The notes beneath the pieces were generated by a model. The model worked only from the letters and a program-made list of their open reading frames with translations, was not told the DNA's origin and searched no databases. Positions 8,579-17,225 of a stretch of 64,000 nucleotides of DNA are shown here, in pieces. The translations under genes were made by a program, and so were the position numbers. Each line of letters starts with the position of its first letter. The stretch's first letter is position 1. This DNA comes from RGIG7213 sp045544195 (lineage in GTDB: Bacteria; Bacillota; Clostridia; Oscillospirales; CAG-272): positions 1 to 64,000 of the forward strand of contig JAZPYO010000055.1 in assembly GCA_045544195.1 (NCBI GenBank), read 5' to 3'.

Positions 8579-9388
8579 ATGAAATTTTCAGGAAAGATAA
8601 TAATTTCCGATATAGACGGAACGTACACGGGCTCGCCTGAGGGCATCAGAAGAAATAACGAGGCGATAGAATATTTCAAATCCGAGGGCGGACTTTTTAC
8701 ATTTGCTTCGGGAAGAGTTGCGTACAATATAGGTACTATCGTGCCCGGCTACGATAAGCTCGTGAACGCTCCGTGCATACTGTGCAACGGAAGCTATCTT
8801 TACGATGTCCCCACAGGAAAAAGAATGAACGAAATATGCCTTGACGGCCCTGCGATAATGCCGTTTTTGAAGGAGCTGCACGCAAAATATCCCTCTGTCG
8901 GAATACGCATAAACTGCCGTTCGGGCTACCTTGCCGCAACAGGCAACGAGGAGGTATATAAGGAGCTTAAGAACTACTTTGACAACGTAGTTGTAACGCC
9001 CCTTGAGGAAATGTCAACGGACGGCTGGAACAAGATAGTTCTTGCAGGTGAAAGCGCCGCCGAGCTTGAAGGGGCAAACGCCTTTATAAACGAAAAAATG
9101 CCGGGTAAATTTGAAAAATCGTATTCGTGCCGCACGATGCTGGAGCTTTTAGCCCCGGGCGCAACAAAGGGAGCGCAGGTCAAAAAGCTCAAATCCCTTA
9201 TGGGCAACTTGAAAACATACTGCATCGGCGACTACGAAAACGATGAAAATATGCTCGCAAGCGCAGACATTTCAGCGTGTCCGTCCTCAGCTCTGCAAAA
9301 GATAATAGATATGTGCAATTACGTTGTATGCCCCTGCACAGAGGGAGCAATAGCAGGACTTGTCGAAATGATCGAAAGGGAGCTGTAA
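8579..9388 (+). CDS. HAD-superfamily (Cof-type) phosphatase
   Basis: A 269-residue haloacid dehalogenase-superfamily hydrolase of the Cof/sugar-phosphatase type, expected to remove phosphate from a small metabolite in the cytosol. Motif I is SDIDGTYTGS (nucleophile and acid Asp at about 11 and 13), motif II is FTFASGR, the Lys of motif III is in GATKGAQVKKL and motif IV is IGDYENDENML. The cap lies between motifs II and III. AAAGGA precedes the ATG. It lies between dapA and trkA in a run of same-strand genes. The substrate cannot be predicted from sequence. Confidence 0.85.
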   Translation: MKFSGKIIISDIDGTYTGSPEGIRRNNEAIEYFKSEGGLFTFASGRVAYNIGTIVPGYDKLVNAPCILCNGSYLYDVPTGKRMNEICLDGPAIMPFLKELHAKYPSVGIRINCRSGYLAATGNEEVYKELKNYFDNVVVTPLEEMSTDGWNKIVLAGESAAELEGANAFINEKMPGKFEKSYSCRTMLELLAPGATKGAQVKKLKSLMGNLKTYCIGDYENDENMLASADISACPSSALQKIIDMCNYVVCPCTEGAIAGLVEMIEREL

Positions 9389-9424
9389 GAAACGCTTACA
9401 GCGTAATATTAAGGAGAAATATTC

Positions 9425-10783
9425 GTGAAAACAATAATCGCAGGCTCGGGCAAGGTCGGCGCGATACTTGCCCGCAAGCTCGTAGCGGAAAACTATGATG
9501 TCACAGTAATAGATACGGACAGCAGTACATTACAGCTCGTACAGGAGCAGAATGACGTTATGACCGTTTCGGGAAACTGTGCGATAACGGGCGTTCTTTC
9601 CGAGGCAGACGTCGAAGGGTCGGATCTTCTGATAGCGACCTCTGGCTCTGATGAAACAAATCTTCTGTGCTGTCTTACAGCGCACACGATGAACCCCGAT
9701 ATACACACCATCGCGCGTATAAAAAATCCGGAATACATAAGCCAGATATACGATATGCGCGAAACGTTCGCTCTGTCGATGATAATAACACCGGAGCGGC
9801 GCGCGGCAGTAGAGATAGAAAGGCTTTTGCGTTATCCTGGATTTCTCAAGCTCGACACGTTCGCCAAGGGCAGAGTTGAGATAGTAGAGCTTCGTATAGA
9901 GGGCGACAGCAAGCTGAAGGATAAGCCTCTGTCACAGCTCAATTCAATAATCAAATGCAAGGTTCTTGTTTGCATCGTTCTGCGTGACGGAAATGCTATC
10001 ACTCCGTACGGAGATTTCGTTCTGCGTGAGGGCGACAGGATATTCGTTACAGCATCGACGGACGATCTTACGACGCTTTTGAAAAATCTCGGTATCATCA
10101 CAAGAAAGGTAAAGCACGTCATCGTATGCGGAGCAAGCCGTATATGCCACTATCTTTGCGAAAAGCTCGTACGATCGGGCATCGGCGTTACGGTAATAGA
10201 CAACGATAAGGAAAAATGCCGTCAGCTCTCAGCAATGCACCCCGATGTAAACGTGGTAGAGGGCGACGCAAGCAGCAGCTTTACCCTTGAGCGCGAGGGG
10301 GTTGACAGGTGCGATGCGCTCATCGCCCTTACGGGTATGGACGAGCTTAATATAATAATATCACTGTACGGACACAGCCATAAAGTACCGCAGATAATAA
10401 CAAAGCTCGACCACGTAGACGATAATGCAATACTTGACTTTTTGCCCCAGAGCAGTGTGATATGCCCCAAGGAGCTGTGCGGAGATCTTATTGTCGGATA
10501 CGTAAGAGCAATGGAAAAGCAGGCGGGTGCGGCAAGAGCGGTGCATTCCATCGCGGACGGCAAGGCAGAGGCGATAGAATTCAGGGTAGACGGAACAACT
10601 CACCACACATCAGAGCCGTTAAAGCATATAAAGGTGCGTAAGAACGTCATCATAGCCTGCATAATGAGAAGAGGAAAAACGGTGATACCGAACGGTGATA
10701 CCGAGTTTTATCCGGGTGATACGATGATAGTCGTAACAAAAAGCGGCGATACCGTATATCAGCTTAACGATATTTTTGAATAA
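9425..10783 (+). CDS. trkA: Trk potassium uptake peripheral subunit TrkA (two RCK domains)
   Basis: Cytosolic NAD-binding regulatory protein of the Trk/Ktr potassium uptake system. The 452 residues hold two tandem copies of a Rossmann-fold TrkA-N plus TrkA-C unit: TIIAGSGKVGAILARKL and its acidic partner VTVIDTDSS (1-120), TrkA-C (about 140-225), VIVCGASRICHYLCEKL (about 230-345), and a second TrkA-C (about 365-450). In the second copy the glycine motif is GASRI rather than GxGxxG, so its nucleotide binding may be weakened. The start is GTG at 9425 behind AAGGAG (9411-9416). trkH follows 54 bases later. Confidence 0.92.
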   Translation: MKTIIAGSGKVGAILARKLVAENYDVTVIDTDSSTLQLVQEQNDVMTVSGNCAITGVLSEADVEGSDLLIATSGSDETNLLCCLTAHTMNPDIHTIARIKNPEYISQIYDMRETFALSMIITPERRAAVEIERLLRYPGFLKLDTFAKGRVEIVELRIEGDSKLKDKPLSQLNSIIKCKVLVCIVLRDGNAITPYGDFVLREGDRIFVTASTDDLTTLLKNLGIITRKVKHVIVCGASRICHYLCEKLVRSGIGVTVIDNDKEKCRQLSAMHPDVNVVEGDASSSFTLEREGVDRCDALIALTGMDELNIIISLYGHSHKVPQIITKLDHVDDNAILDFLPQSSVICPKELCGDLIVGYVRAMEKQAGAARAVHSIADGKAEAIEFRVDGTTHHTSEPLKHIKVRKNVIIACIMRRGKTVIPNGDTEFYPGDTMIVVTKSGDTVYQLNDIFE

Positions 10784-10837
10784 AACGATCTGAAGCCCGA
10801 TCATTTCGCTTTTTCGGGACTCATCGAGGAAATATGT

Positions 10838-12292
10838 ATGAATTATAAATTGGTCGGACGGATAATATCGCAAATACTCGCATTCGAAGCGGCGTTTATG
10901 CTCCCGTCTGTGATACTGTGCTTATACGACAGAGATCATAAAACAGCATCGGCATTTGCCGTATCTATATGTATAATACTTGTCATAAGCTCTTTGGGAC
11001 TTATACTGTGCAGAAACGCAAAAAAATCGTTCCACGCAAGAGAGGGTACGGTCTGTGTCGGGCTGTCCTGGGTGCTTATGAGTCTTCTGGGGGCTTTGCC
11101 GTTTTATCTTTCAGGAGAAATACCGTCATTCATAGATGCCTTTTTTGAAACGGTTTCGGGCTTTACAACAACGGGGGCATCTATATTGCCAAACGTTGAA
11201 GCGTTGACGCGAGGCTGTCTTTATTGGCGTTCCTTCAGCCACTGGGTAGGAGGAATGGGTGTTTTGGTGTTTCTTCTTGCAATAGCGCCGATGGACAAGG
11301 GCGGCGGCTCAACGCTGCATCTTTTGCGCGCGGAAAGCCCCGGGCCGAGCGTTGGAAAATTAGTTCCGAGGATGAAGAAAACGGCAAAGATACTGTACAC
11401 TCTTTACATCGTGCTGACAGTCATAAACGTGATATTTCTGCTGTGCGGCGGAATGCCGCTGTTCGATTCGGTCTGCACGGCATTCGGAACGGCAGGCACG
11501 GGCGGCTTTGGCACGCGGGCAGACAGTATAGCATCCTTCAGCCCGTACATACAGATAGTCTGCACGGTGTTTATGATACTGTTCGGAATAAATTTCAACT
11601 GCTTTTATCTGATAATGCTCCGTCATTTCAAGGATGTGTTCAGAAACAGCGAGCTGCGTCTTTACATAGGCGTGATAATTACAAGCTCCGTTCTTATAAC
11701 ACTCGATCTTTTGCACAGCGGACTGTTTGAAACCATAGCAGACGCCGCGCGGCACAGTACATTCCAGGTTGCAAGTATAATAACGACAACGGGCTTTGCA
11801 TCGACCGATTTTGATATGTGGCCAAATCTTTCAAAGGGCATTTTGCTTTGCCTTATGCTGATAGGCGCGTGCGCGGGAAGCACTGGCGGCGGTATCAAAT
11901 GCGCAAGGGTGCTGCTTCTGTTCAAGAGCTTTACAAGGAGCATTCGCTCAGCAGCGCGTCCGCAAAGAGTGCAGGTGATGCGTCTGAACGGTCAGGTCAT
12001 AGACGAAACGGTGCTTTCGGCAACTAACGTATACCTTGTAGCATACGTTGTAATAATAGTCATCAGCTTTCTTATAGTATCTGTGGACGGCTTTTCCGTC
12101 ACAACAAATATATCTGCCGTAGCAGCGTGCTTCAACAACGTAGGCCCCGGCTTTGAAAAGGTCGGCCCTATGGCAAATTACAGCCAGTTCGGTATAGTAT
12201 CAAAGATAACTTTGATAATTGATATGCTGGCAGGCAGACTTGAAATATTCCCGATACTCACACTGCTTGCAAAGGACACGTGGAAAAACTGA
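10838..12292 (+). CDS. trkH: Trk/Ktr potassium uptake membrane subunit
   Basis: The K+ translocating channel subunit that pairs with the adjacent TrkA. The 484-residue protein is very hydrophobic, with the four-fold repeated membrane-pore-membrane layout and selectivity-filter segments FTTTGASI, FGTAGTGGFGTR, ITTTGFASTDF and FNNVGPGFEKVG. The IGACAGSTGGGIKCARV segment is also typical of TrkH. GAGGAA precedes the ATG. An alternative ATG four bases upstream is in another frame. The pair forms an operon closed by a strong bidirectional terminator. Confidence 0.92.
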   Translation: MNYKLVGRIISQILAFEAAFMLPSVILCLYDRDHKTASAFAVSICIILVISSLGLILCRNAKKSFHAREGTVCVGLSWVLMSLLGALPFYLSGEIPSFIDAFFETVSGFTTTGASILPNVEALTRGCLYWRSFSHWVGGMGVLVFLLAIAPMDKGGGSTLHLLRAESPGPSVGKLVPRMKKTAKILYTLYIVLTVINVIFLLCGGMPLFDSVCTAFGTAGTGGFGTRADSIASFSPYIQIVCTVFMILFGINFNCFYLIMLRHFKDVFRNSELRLYIGVIITSSVLITLDLLHSGLFETIADAARHSTFQVASIITTTGFASTDFDMWPNLSKGILLCLMLIGACAGSTGGGIKCARVLLLFKSFTRSIRSAARPQRVQVMRLNGQVIDETVLSATNVYLVAYVVIIVISFLIVSVDGFSVTTNISAVAACFNNVGPGFEKVGPMANYSQFGIVSKITLIIDMLAGRLEIFPILTLLAKDTWKN

Positions 12293-12300
12293 CAAATACA

Positions 12301-12346
12301 AAAAGACCTGCAATACCTCAGAATTGAGAAATATTGCAGGTCTTTT
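12301..12346. terminator. Bidirectional terminator between trkH and the DUF89 gene
   Basis: A 15-bp perfect stem, AAAAGACCTGCAATA (12301-12315) with TATTGCAGGTCTTTT (12332-12346), has an inner CTCA/TGAG pairing. It lies between two convergent genes and is suited to ending both transcripts. Confidence 0.85.
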
Positions 12347-12355
12347 ATTACCCTT

Positions 12356-13231
12356 TTAAAATTGCGGAATGTCCGATTCACGCACTAAAATACCGTCGAG
12401 CATATTTACGCCGAAGCGACGGACGAACAGCTCGCACTTGCACATAAAAATGTAATATACATTCAGTCCGCACGTGCTGAGCGACTCAAAATTCCCCTGC
12501 CCCTTCGATATAAGAACATCGGCATTATATACAGCGCGCTGCGCTTCTTCTGATATTTTCGAAAGAACGTTCCCCGCAATGCCGCTGCCATTGGAAATGA
12601 CACGGGCAACATCATAAAGCCCTACCTGTCTTGCGTCGTATGCAGTAACGTCATTCAATACAGGCTTGCCTCTTACTATGACTGATACGTCAAGATCGGG
12701 ATTTATTTTGCGCAACGTCGATATAAGCAGCTTGTCGGCAACTATCTCCCCGCAGTTGTCGGCAAAATAAACGAGCGTTTTTGCGTTTTTAATATCACGC
12801 TTAAGACTCTCAACGGCTTTATCATCAAGCCTTGCTCTGTCAAAGGCGCTCAAAAGCTCCCTCAGCTTTTCTTCTTCAACGCTTTTAAGAGCGCCAAAGT
12901 CGATAAAATTGCCTGCCATAGCATACTGAACGGCGGTTTTTACAGGATCGGCTGATGAGTCTATGCTGTTTTTCATATACTCCTCGTAAGACATCATAAG
13001 CTCGTTAAAATACGGCTTCACTCGCTCAAACTCTGACAAATTGCCGAAAAGCTCTCTGTATTTTTCTTCAAATCTTTCAACGATCTCAGGGGCGCTTACC
13101 CCGTCTTTGTTCTGAACTATTTCCTCAAGGGCAAGCCGATATGCCTTTATGTCATCCTTCCCGGCATCGCTCGGATGCTTGTTAAGATATTTTCCCAAAA
13201 GACACGCTTTGCAGTCATCATTCATTTTCAT
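12356..13231 (-). CDS. DUF89/ARMT1-like family protein (putative damage-control phosphatase)
   Basis: A 291-residue member of the DUF89 family, metal-dependent phosphatases thought to remove phosphate from damaged or surplus sugar phosphates. Visible signatures are an N-terminal CxxC (C7, C10 in DDCKACLLGK) typical of the prokaryotic subgroup, the metal-site strand VYFADNCGEIVADKLL, and LISKGQGNFESLS with a following acidic C terminus. The family assignment is fairly secure but the substrate is unknown. It lies 33 bases after the DUF2156 gene on the same strand and is probably cotranscribed with it; the pairing itself does not reveal a pathway. Confidence 0.75.
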   Translation of the reverse strand: MKMNDDCKACLLGKYLNKHPSDAGKDDIKAYRLALEEIVQNKDGVSAPEIVERFEEKYRELFGNLSEFERVKPYFNELMMSYEEYMKNSIDSSADPVKTAVQYAMAGNFIDFGALKSVEEEKLRELLSAFDRARLDDKAVESLKRDIKNAKTLVYFADNCGEIVADKLLISTLRKINPDLDVSVIVRGKPVLNDVTAYDARQVGLYDVARVISNGSGIAGNVLSKISEEAQRAVYNADVLISKGQGNFESLSTCGLNVYYIFMCKCELFVRRFGVNMLDGILVRESDIPQF

Positions 13232-13264
13232 AAATTGCCTCTTTGTGTTTGCTTCTTCAGTACC

Positions 13265-14146
13265 TTATACGTTTTTTTCGATCTCAACGACGTATTTTTT
13301 CAAAAGACATATCGGGTTATACGCCTGCTTTGCGCGTCTTAACCCCTCTGAGCCCATATCTTCCTCGCGGTTTATGAACTGCACGTTTTTCCCGAATTGC
13401 TCGGCGAAGCAATTCATCAAAAGCTGATATGCGCCCTTGTACGCTCTGTCCGCCTTTTCAATGTGGACAAACAGGGTGCCGTTTGATATTTCTCCGAGTG
13501 AAAAGCCGACTATTTTTTCATCAACGGTAAGACAGCCGCCCGTCATTCCGTATGCCTCAAGCTCGTTCAGCACCTCAAGGCACATATTGCTTTCAACGCT
13601 TGATGCGATGCTGCCGTCACCCGTCTGTGCTGCATTACGGTTTAAAAAATCTATAATATCCGCAATATTTGAGTCCTTCACCTGTTCAAAACGCCAAATC
13701 GGATAATTTCGCTTGAATTGGCTTATCAGATTACGCTGAGGACTGAATTTTTTCCCCTTAAGGCTTATAAGCTCCTCGGCTGAATAAAGATAATCGGCAT
13801 AGTCCGTCTGCTCTGTAACAGTACAGCCAGGATACATTTTTTCAAAGTGCTCAATATATTCCTGCGGAACGGTGCAAAAGCGGATTTTCGGGCATGCAAA
13901 GCGTTCAACACACAAGGATATTGCATCCGTTTTGCTTTTTCCGAGCGGGATATTGTAATACACATCGCCGTTTTCATTTTTCAAGCGCGAGATAAGCACA
14001 TCTCCGTATACGGAATATTCCATACTGTAATATTCCCGCCACATAAACATACCGCCGACGGTAAAATCACACGTTTTTGACTCAACGTAAGAAAAAAACG
14101 GCTTTATCCTTTCAATATCACTCAGCTCTATCCTCTTAAAATCCAT
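13265..14146 (-). CDS. DUF2156-family protein (GNAT-like, lysyltransferase C-terminal-domain fold)
   Basis: A 293-residue protein resembling the DUF2156 family, related to the aminoacyl-tRNA-dependent transferase domain of lipid lysyltransferases (MprF) and built of tandem GNAT folds. Features are the N-terminal FKRIELSDIERIKPFFSY, KGKKFSPQRNLISQFKRNYP in the middle, and the C-terminal block YQLLMNCFAEQFGKNVQFIN-REEDMGSEGLRRAKQAYNP, which is strongly diagnostic. No membrane segments are present, unlike MprF. The acceptor and donor are unknown. AGAGGTG precedes the ATG and a 17-spaced promoter lies upstream. Confidence 0.75.
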   Translation of the reverse strand: MDFKRIELSDIERIKPFFSYVESKTCDFTVGGMFMWREYYSMEYSVYGDVLISRLKNENGDVYYNIPLGKSKTDAISLCVERFACPKIRFCTVPQEYIEHFEKMYPGCTVTEQTDYADYLYSAEELISLKGKKFSPQRNLISQFKRNYPIWRFEQVKDSNIADIIDFLNRNAAQTGDGSIASSVESNMCLEVLNELEAYGMTGGCLTVDEKIVGFSLGEISNGTLFVHIEKADRAYKGAYQLLMNCFAEQFGKNVQFINREEDMGSEGLRRAKQAYNPICLLKKYVVEIEKNV

Positions 14147-14177
14147 TCATATCACCTCTTTGTCTGCAACACTCGGT

Positions 14178-14206
14178 ATTTTACCACACCGTACAGATTA
14201 AGTCAA
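14178..14206 (-). promoter_or_regulatory. Promoter of the DUF2156-DUF89 operon
   Basis: Minus strand TTGACT (14206-14201), 17 bases, TAAAAT (14183-14178), about 32 bases before the start codon. It is divergent from the promoter at 14245-14273. Confidence 0.65.
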
Positions 14207-14244
14207 GCACGTAACGCTTAAAAATAATACTCCTTTTCGGCTCT

Positions 14245-14273
14245 TGACAATCACATTGTCAGATAGTATAATA
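14245..14273 (+). promoter_or_regulatory. Consensus promoter of the two-CxxC membrane protein gene
   Basis: Perfect TTGACA (14245-14250), 17-base spacer, perfect TATAAT (14268-14273), 26 bases before the ATG. The spacer contains TGACAATCACATTGTCA, an inverted repeat (TGACAAT/ATTGTCA) that overlaps the -35 box and could be an operator. Confidence 0.85.
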
Positions 14274-14298
14274 AAGCGATAAATTATTTGGAGCTTTT

Positions 14299-15843
14299 AT
14301 GAGATATTGTGATATAAAGGATTTGATATTGCAGGATATAGGAGAAGTAAAGCACTCTATGTCCGATGAGGATTTCCGAAATTATATTAATGAAAACGAT
14401 ATATTTTCAAGGCATCAGTCGCTTAAGGAGTTTATTCTCCGCCTGTCCGACAGGGAGCTTGATGACTCCTGCGCTCTTGCTGTGGAAAGACTTGAAAAGG
14501 CGTTTGACGAAAGCGCGGAAAATGAAGAAAGAATACTGTCGCTCGTTGCAACCGACGAGCATGCCCTTTTTCCGAACTGCAAGGCATATATAACTCCGCA
14601 AGGCGAAAACGCGCATACATTCGCATTGTCCACGTTGGGCTGTGTCAACAGGCTCGTTTTTAAAAACGCATCGCTTGAATACTGCATTGACTGCAATTAC
14701 ATATATAAAGAATTATACGAAAGCGAAAACGGATATACATACTGCATCGTTGACGAGGATTATACAGAGCATACCTTCACGTTTGATGATATGCAGATGC
14801 AAACAGAGTATTATAACGCCACTCCCCGCGCAGGATACAGTATGTGGAACGACCTCATTTCAGGGGCAAAAACGGTATGCAGAAAGTGTGAAAGCGGCAA
14901 AGCAAGCGAAAAGGAAAATGCTGCATATCCCGTACTGCTTACGTTTTCAAAGCTGATCGACGAGTACGTAAACAGCCCGATACCCGAAAACGAAGAAATT
15001 CAGATGAGGGAATTTCTTTCAAAGCACGCATCAAAAAGATCGCAAAGGCTTTTCGAAAGATCGTTGAAAACACCCGTAAATACAAAAAGATCGAAGATAC
15101 TGTACGAGCTTTTCTCATCGCTGAAGGAAGACGCGGGCGTGTTTTACGCTCTGTATGATATTATATCGGACTGCCAAAGCGCTCTTCCGTACGCCACCGA
15201 CGCTTACGCAACTGACGAAACGGAAGATCAAAGGCGAAGGATAATAAGCGAAATATCAGCTCTCGGATATACGGGACAATACCCCGTATTTATGAAAAAA
15301 ACGGAGGTGAAGGGCTTGCGCCTTGTTTCCGACGGCAACTTCGGACAAAGCTATTTCGTATTGAACGAAAGGAACGTTTTTGCATTTATCTGCGTTCGTG
15401 AGGAGCTTGATTGCGGAAGAATCGTGCATTTCTTTGAAAGCGGCAGTGTGCTGTCACGAAAAAAGGATATTGAAAAAGGGGTATTTCCCGATGCATTCAC
15501 ACCGTTTTTCACAAAAAACGGCAGACATTTTTCAATGCCGAACCTTTTTATAAACGAAGATACTGACTTGAAAACTAAGGTGCAGATCGCCGCAAAGCGC
15601 GCAGAGCTCATTCCGCTGAGCAAAAGCGAAAGAAAGACAGTATTTACAACGCCCGTCGGCTGCATTATCCTCTCCGCCCTGCTTTCAGGCGTACTGTTCG
15701 GCGGTATGTTCACGGTAGTAGGATCGGTCGTGCTTGCATTGACTGATTCTCCGATGAGCGCGTGCATTCCCGTATTTGCGTTCACATCGCTCGCATTCGC
15801 CTTGTGTATGGGCATTATAATGATGCTTTGCAACAGACGGTAG
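14299..15843 (+). CDS. Uncharacterised protein with two CxxC pairs and a C-terminal membrane hairpin
   Basis: A 514-residue protein that I do not recognise. Residues 1-430 are hydrophilic and cytosolic-looking, with two CxxC pairs (C129/C132 in YCIDCNY and C194/C197 in CRKCE) that could form one zinc site around a beta-rich domain. Residues 440-514 hold two long hydrophobic helices (about 447-476 and 484-510) ending in NRR, so the bulk would face the cytosol on a two-helix anchor. No signal peptide is present. It is monocistronic, between a consensus promoter overlapped by an inverted repeat and an intrinsic terminator, and GGAG precedes the ATG. Confidence 0.6.
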   Translation: MRYCDIKDLILQDIGEVKHSMSDEDFRNYINENDIFSRHQSLKEFILRLSDRELDDSCALAVERLEKAFDESAENEERILSLVATDEHALFPNCKAYITPQGENAHTFALSTLGCVNRLVFKNASLEYCIDCNYIYKELYESENGYTYCIVDEDYTEHTFTFDDMQMQTEYYNATPRAGYSMWNDLISGAKTVCRKCESGKASEKENAAYPVLLTFSKLIDEYVNSPIPENEEIQMREFLSKHASKRSQRLFERSLKTPVNTKRSKILYELFSSLKEDAGVFYALYDIISDCQSALPYATDAYATDETEDQRRRIISEISALGYTGQYPVFMKKTEVKGLRLVSDGNFGQSYFVLNERNVFAFICVREELDCGRIVHFFESGSVLSRKKDIEKGVFPDAFTPFFTKNGRHFSMPNLFINEDTDLKTKVQIAAKRAELIPLSKSERKTVFTTPVGCIILSALLSGVLFGGMFTVVGSVVLALTDSPMSACIPVFAFTSLAFALCMGIIMMLCNRR

Positions 15844-15855
15844 ATAAAAGTAAAA

Positions 15856-15893
15856 CAGGCGTTATGTCATCTGACACAACGCCTGCATTTTTT
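15856..15893 (+). terminator. Intrinsic terminator of the two-CxxC protein gene
   Basis: CAGGCGTT...AACGCCTG stem with inner TGTCA/TGACA pairing, followed by ATTTTTTG. It starts 13 bases after the stop codon. Confidence 0.8.
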
Positions 15894-15904
15894 GTATAAT
15901 GAAA

Positions 15905-16141
15905 TCATCTGCCCGAAATATACCGTTTCCTCATTACAAGATACAGGGCAAGTATGCTCGATGACGCCACTATGACCGCGGCGGCAAAGATTATATCGCC
16001 CGTCAGCGGATTTTCTACGGCATCATCACCGCTTTGCTCATAATACACCGCCTGATCCGAGGCAAGAGCCGTAACAGATATGAATGCGGTAAACAGCATT
16101 GCGACAATTGCAACGGCGGCGATCATTCTTTTCACGTTCAT
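15905..16141 (-). CDS. 78-residue surface peptide with signal peptide and NPLTGD sorting-like tail
   Basis: A very short secreted protein: signal peptide to ALA (25-27), an acidic segment of about 20 residues, then NPLTGD (44-49), a hydrophobic helix (about 50-70) and a basic tail (RKRYISGR). The end has the order of a sortase signal (motif, membrane span, positive tail); NPxTGD-type variants replace LPXTG in many clostridia, so anchoring by a sortase is an inference. Mature exposed sequence would be only about 20 residues. AAGGGG lies 11 bases before the ATG and a TTGACA/TAGAAT promoter 60 bases upstream. It is a single gene between terminators. It could instead be a plain two-segment membrane peptide. 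Confidence 0.65.
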   Translation of the reverse strand: MNVKRMIAAVAIVAMLFTAFISVTALASDQAVYYEQSGDDAVENPLTGDIIFAAAVIVASSSILALYLVMRKRYISGR

Positions 16142-16201
16142 ACCGAAAGCGACCCCTTTCCGACAACGGTTTCGTTAACCGTATCTTTTCTTTGTGTTCT
16201 C

Positions 16202-16230
16202 ATTCTATCATAAAAATTCACATTTGTCAA
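16202..16230 (-). promoter_or_regulatory. Promoter of the 78-residue surface peptide
   Basis: Minus strand TTGACA (16230-16225), 17 bases, TAGAAT (16207-16202). The resulting leader is about 55 bases. Confidence 0.7.
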
Positions 16231-16311
16231 CATCTTTTTAAAAAATAATCAAATTTAATTAAAAAAATCGCAAATTTGCTTTTATTAATTTTTAATTTGT
16301 TACTGATTCTA

Positions 16312-16340
16312 TTGCTTTTTTCGCCTTCAGATGTTATAAT
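16312..16340 (+). promoter_or_regulatory. Promoter of the short-chain reductase gene
   Basis: TTGCTT (16312-16317), 17 bases, perfect TATAAT (16335-16340), about 48 bases before the ATG at 16388. Confidence 0.7.
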
Positions 16341-16387
16341 TTATTTATAATTATATTCAATAATTCCGCTTAATAAAAGGAGATATT

Positions 16388-17116
16388 ATGAGTTCTGTTT
16401 TAATTACGGGAGCATCGGGCGGCATCGGGAGAGCCTGCGCCGAGCTTTTTGCAAAAAACGGCTACGGGGTCATGGCGTGCTATAACAAAAATGAACAGGC
16501 GGCAGTCGATCTTTGCCAAAGACTGACAGAAAGCGGCTATACGGCATACGCATGCAAGCTCGATGTAACGTCAAAGGAGGACGCAAAAAGAGCCGTTGCC
16601 CTGTGCGAATACAAATTCGGCGGACTTACCGCGCTTGTAAACAATGCAGGAATAGGACAAATAAAGGTAATGGCTGACATAACGGAAGGCGATCTTGACA
16701 AAATGCTCGATATAAATGTAAAGGGCGCATTCAACGTAACTCAGGCAGCTTTGCCTCTTCTCCGCTCCGAAATGGGACGGATAGTCAACGTATCGTCAAT
16801 GTGGGGGATAGCGGGCGCAAGCTGCGAGGTGCATTATTCGGCATCGAAGGCGGCGCTCATCGGCTTTACAAAGGCATTGGCAAAGGAGGAAGCTCCGAAC
16901 GGCGTTCGTGTAAACTGCGTAGCGCCCGGATTTATAATGACGGATATGAACGCGTCGCTTTCCGATGAGGTCATAGCGGATATAATATCAAAAACTCCGC
17001 TCGGAAGATCGGGCATCGGTCTTGACGTAGCGTACGCAATATACTTTTTATGCTCGTATCAGTCATCGTTCATCACAGGTCAGACGTTGACCGTTGACGG
17101 CGGATATATCCTTTAA
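16388..17116 (+). CDS. Short-chain dehydrogenase/reductase (FabG-like; possibly EF-P 5-aminopentanone reductase)
   Basis: A 242-residue NAD(P)H-dependent SDR enzyme. It shows the dinucleotide motif GASGGIG (8-14), NNAG (85-88) and the catalytic set S137, Y150 and K154 (YSASK). The strand-to-helix segment SSMWGIAGASCEVHYSASK, with the WG..GASCEV insertion, resembles the YmfI group that reduces a 5-aminopentanone modification on elongation factor P better than it resembles FabG of fatty acid synthesis. No fatty-acid genes are nearby, which agrees. I therefore lean to the EF-P role but the substrate is not proven. AAAAGGAG precedes the ATG. Confidence 0.85.
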   Translation: MSSVLITGASGGIGRACAELFAKNGYGVMACYNKNEQAAVDLCQRLTESGYTAYACKLDVTSKEDAKRAVALCEYKFGGLTALVNNAGIGQIKVMADITEGDLDKMLDINVKGAFNVTQAALPLLRSEMGRIVNVSSMWGIAGASCEVHYSASKAALIGFTKALAKEEAPNGVRVNCVAPGFIMTDMNASLSDEVIADIISKTPLGRSGIGLDVAYAIYFLCSYQSSFITGQTLTVDGGYIL

Positions 17117-17151
17117 ACGATAAAAATTTAATGTTTTTCGTTAAAAACTAC

Positions 17152-17180
17152 TTGACAAACGTAAAATGCTGTGATATACT
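17152..17180 (+). promoter_or_regulatory. Promoter of the DUF2975-HTH pair
   Basis: Perfect TTGACA (17152-17157), 17 bases, TATACT (17175-17180), 45 bases before the ATG. It is a likely target for autoregulation by the HTH protein encoded second. Confidence 0.75.
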
Positions 17181-17225
17181 CATCTCACGATATATCGAAC
17201 ATTTTCACATTCAAGGAGTAGTTTT

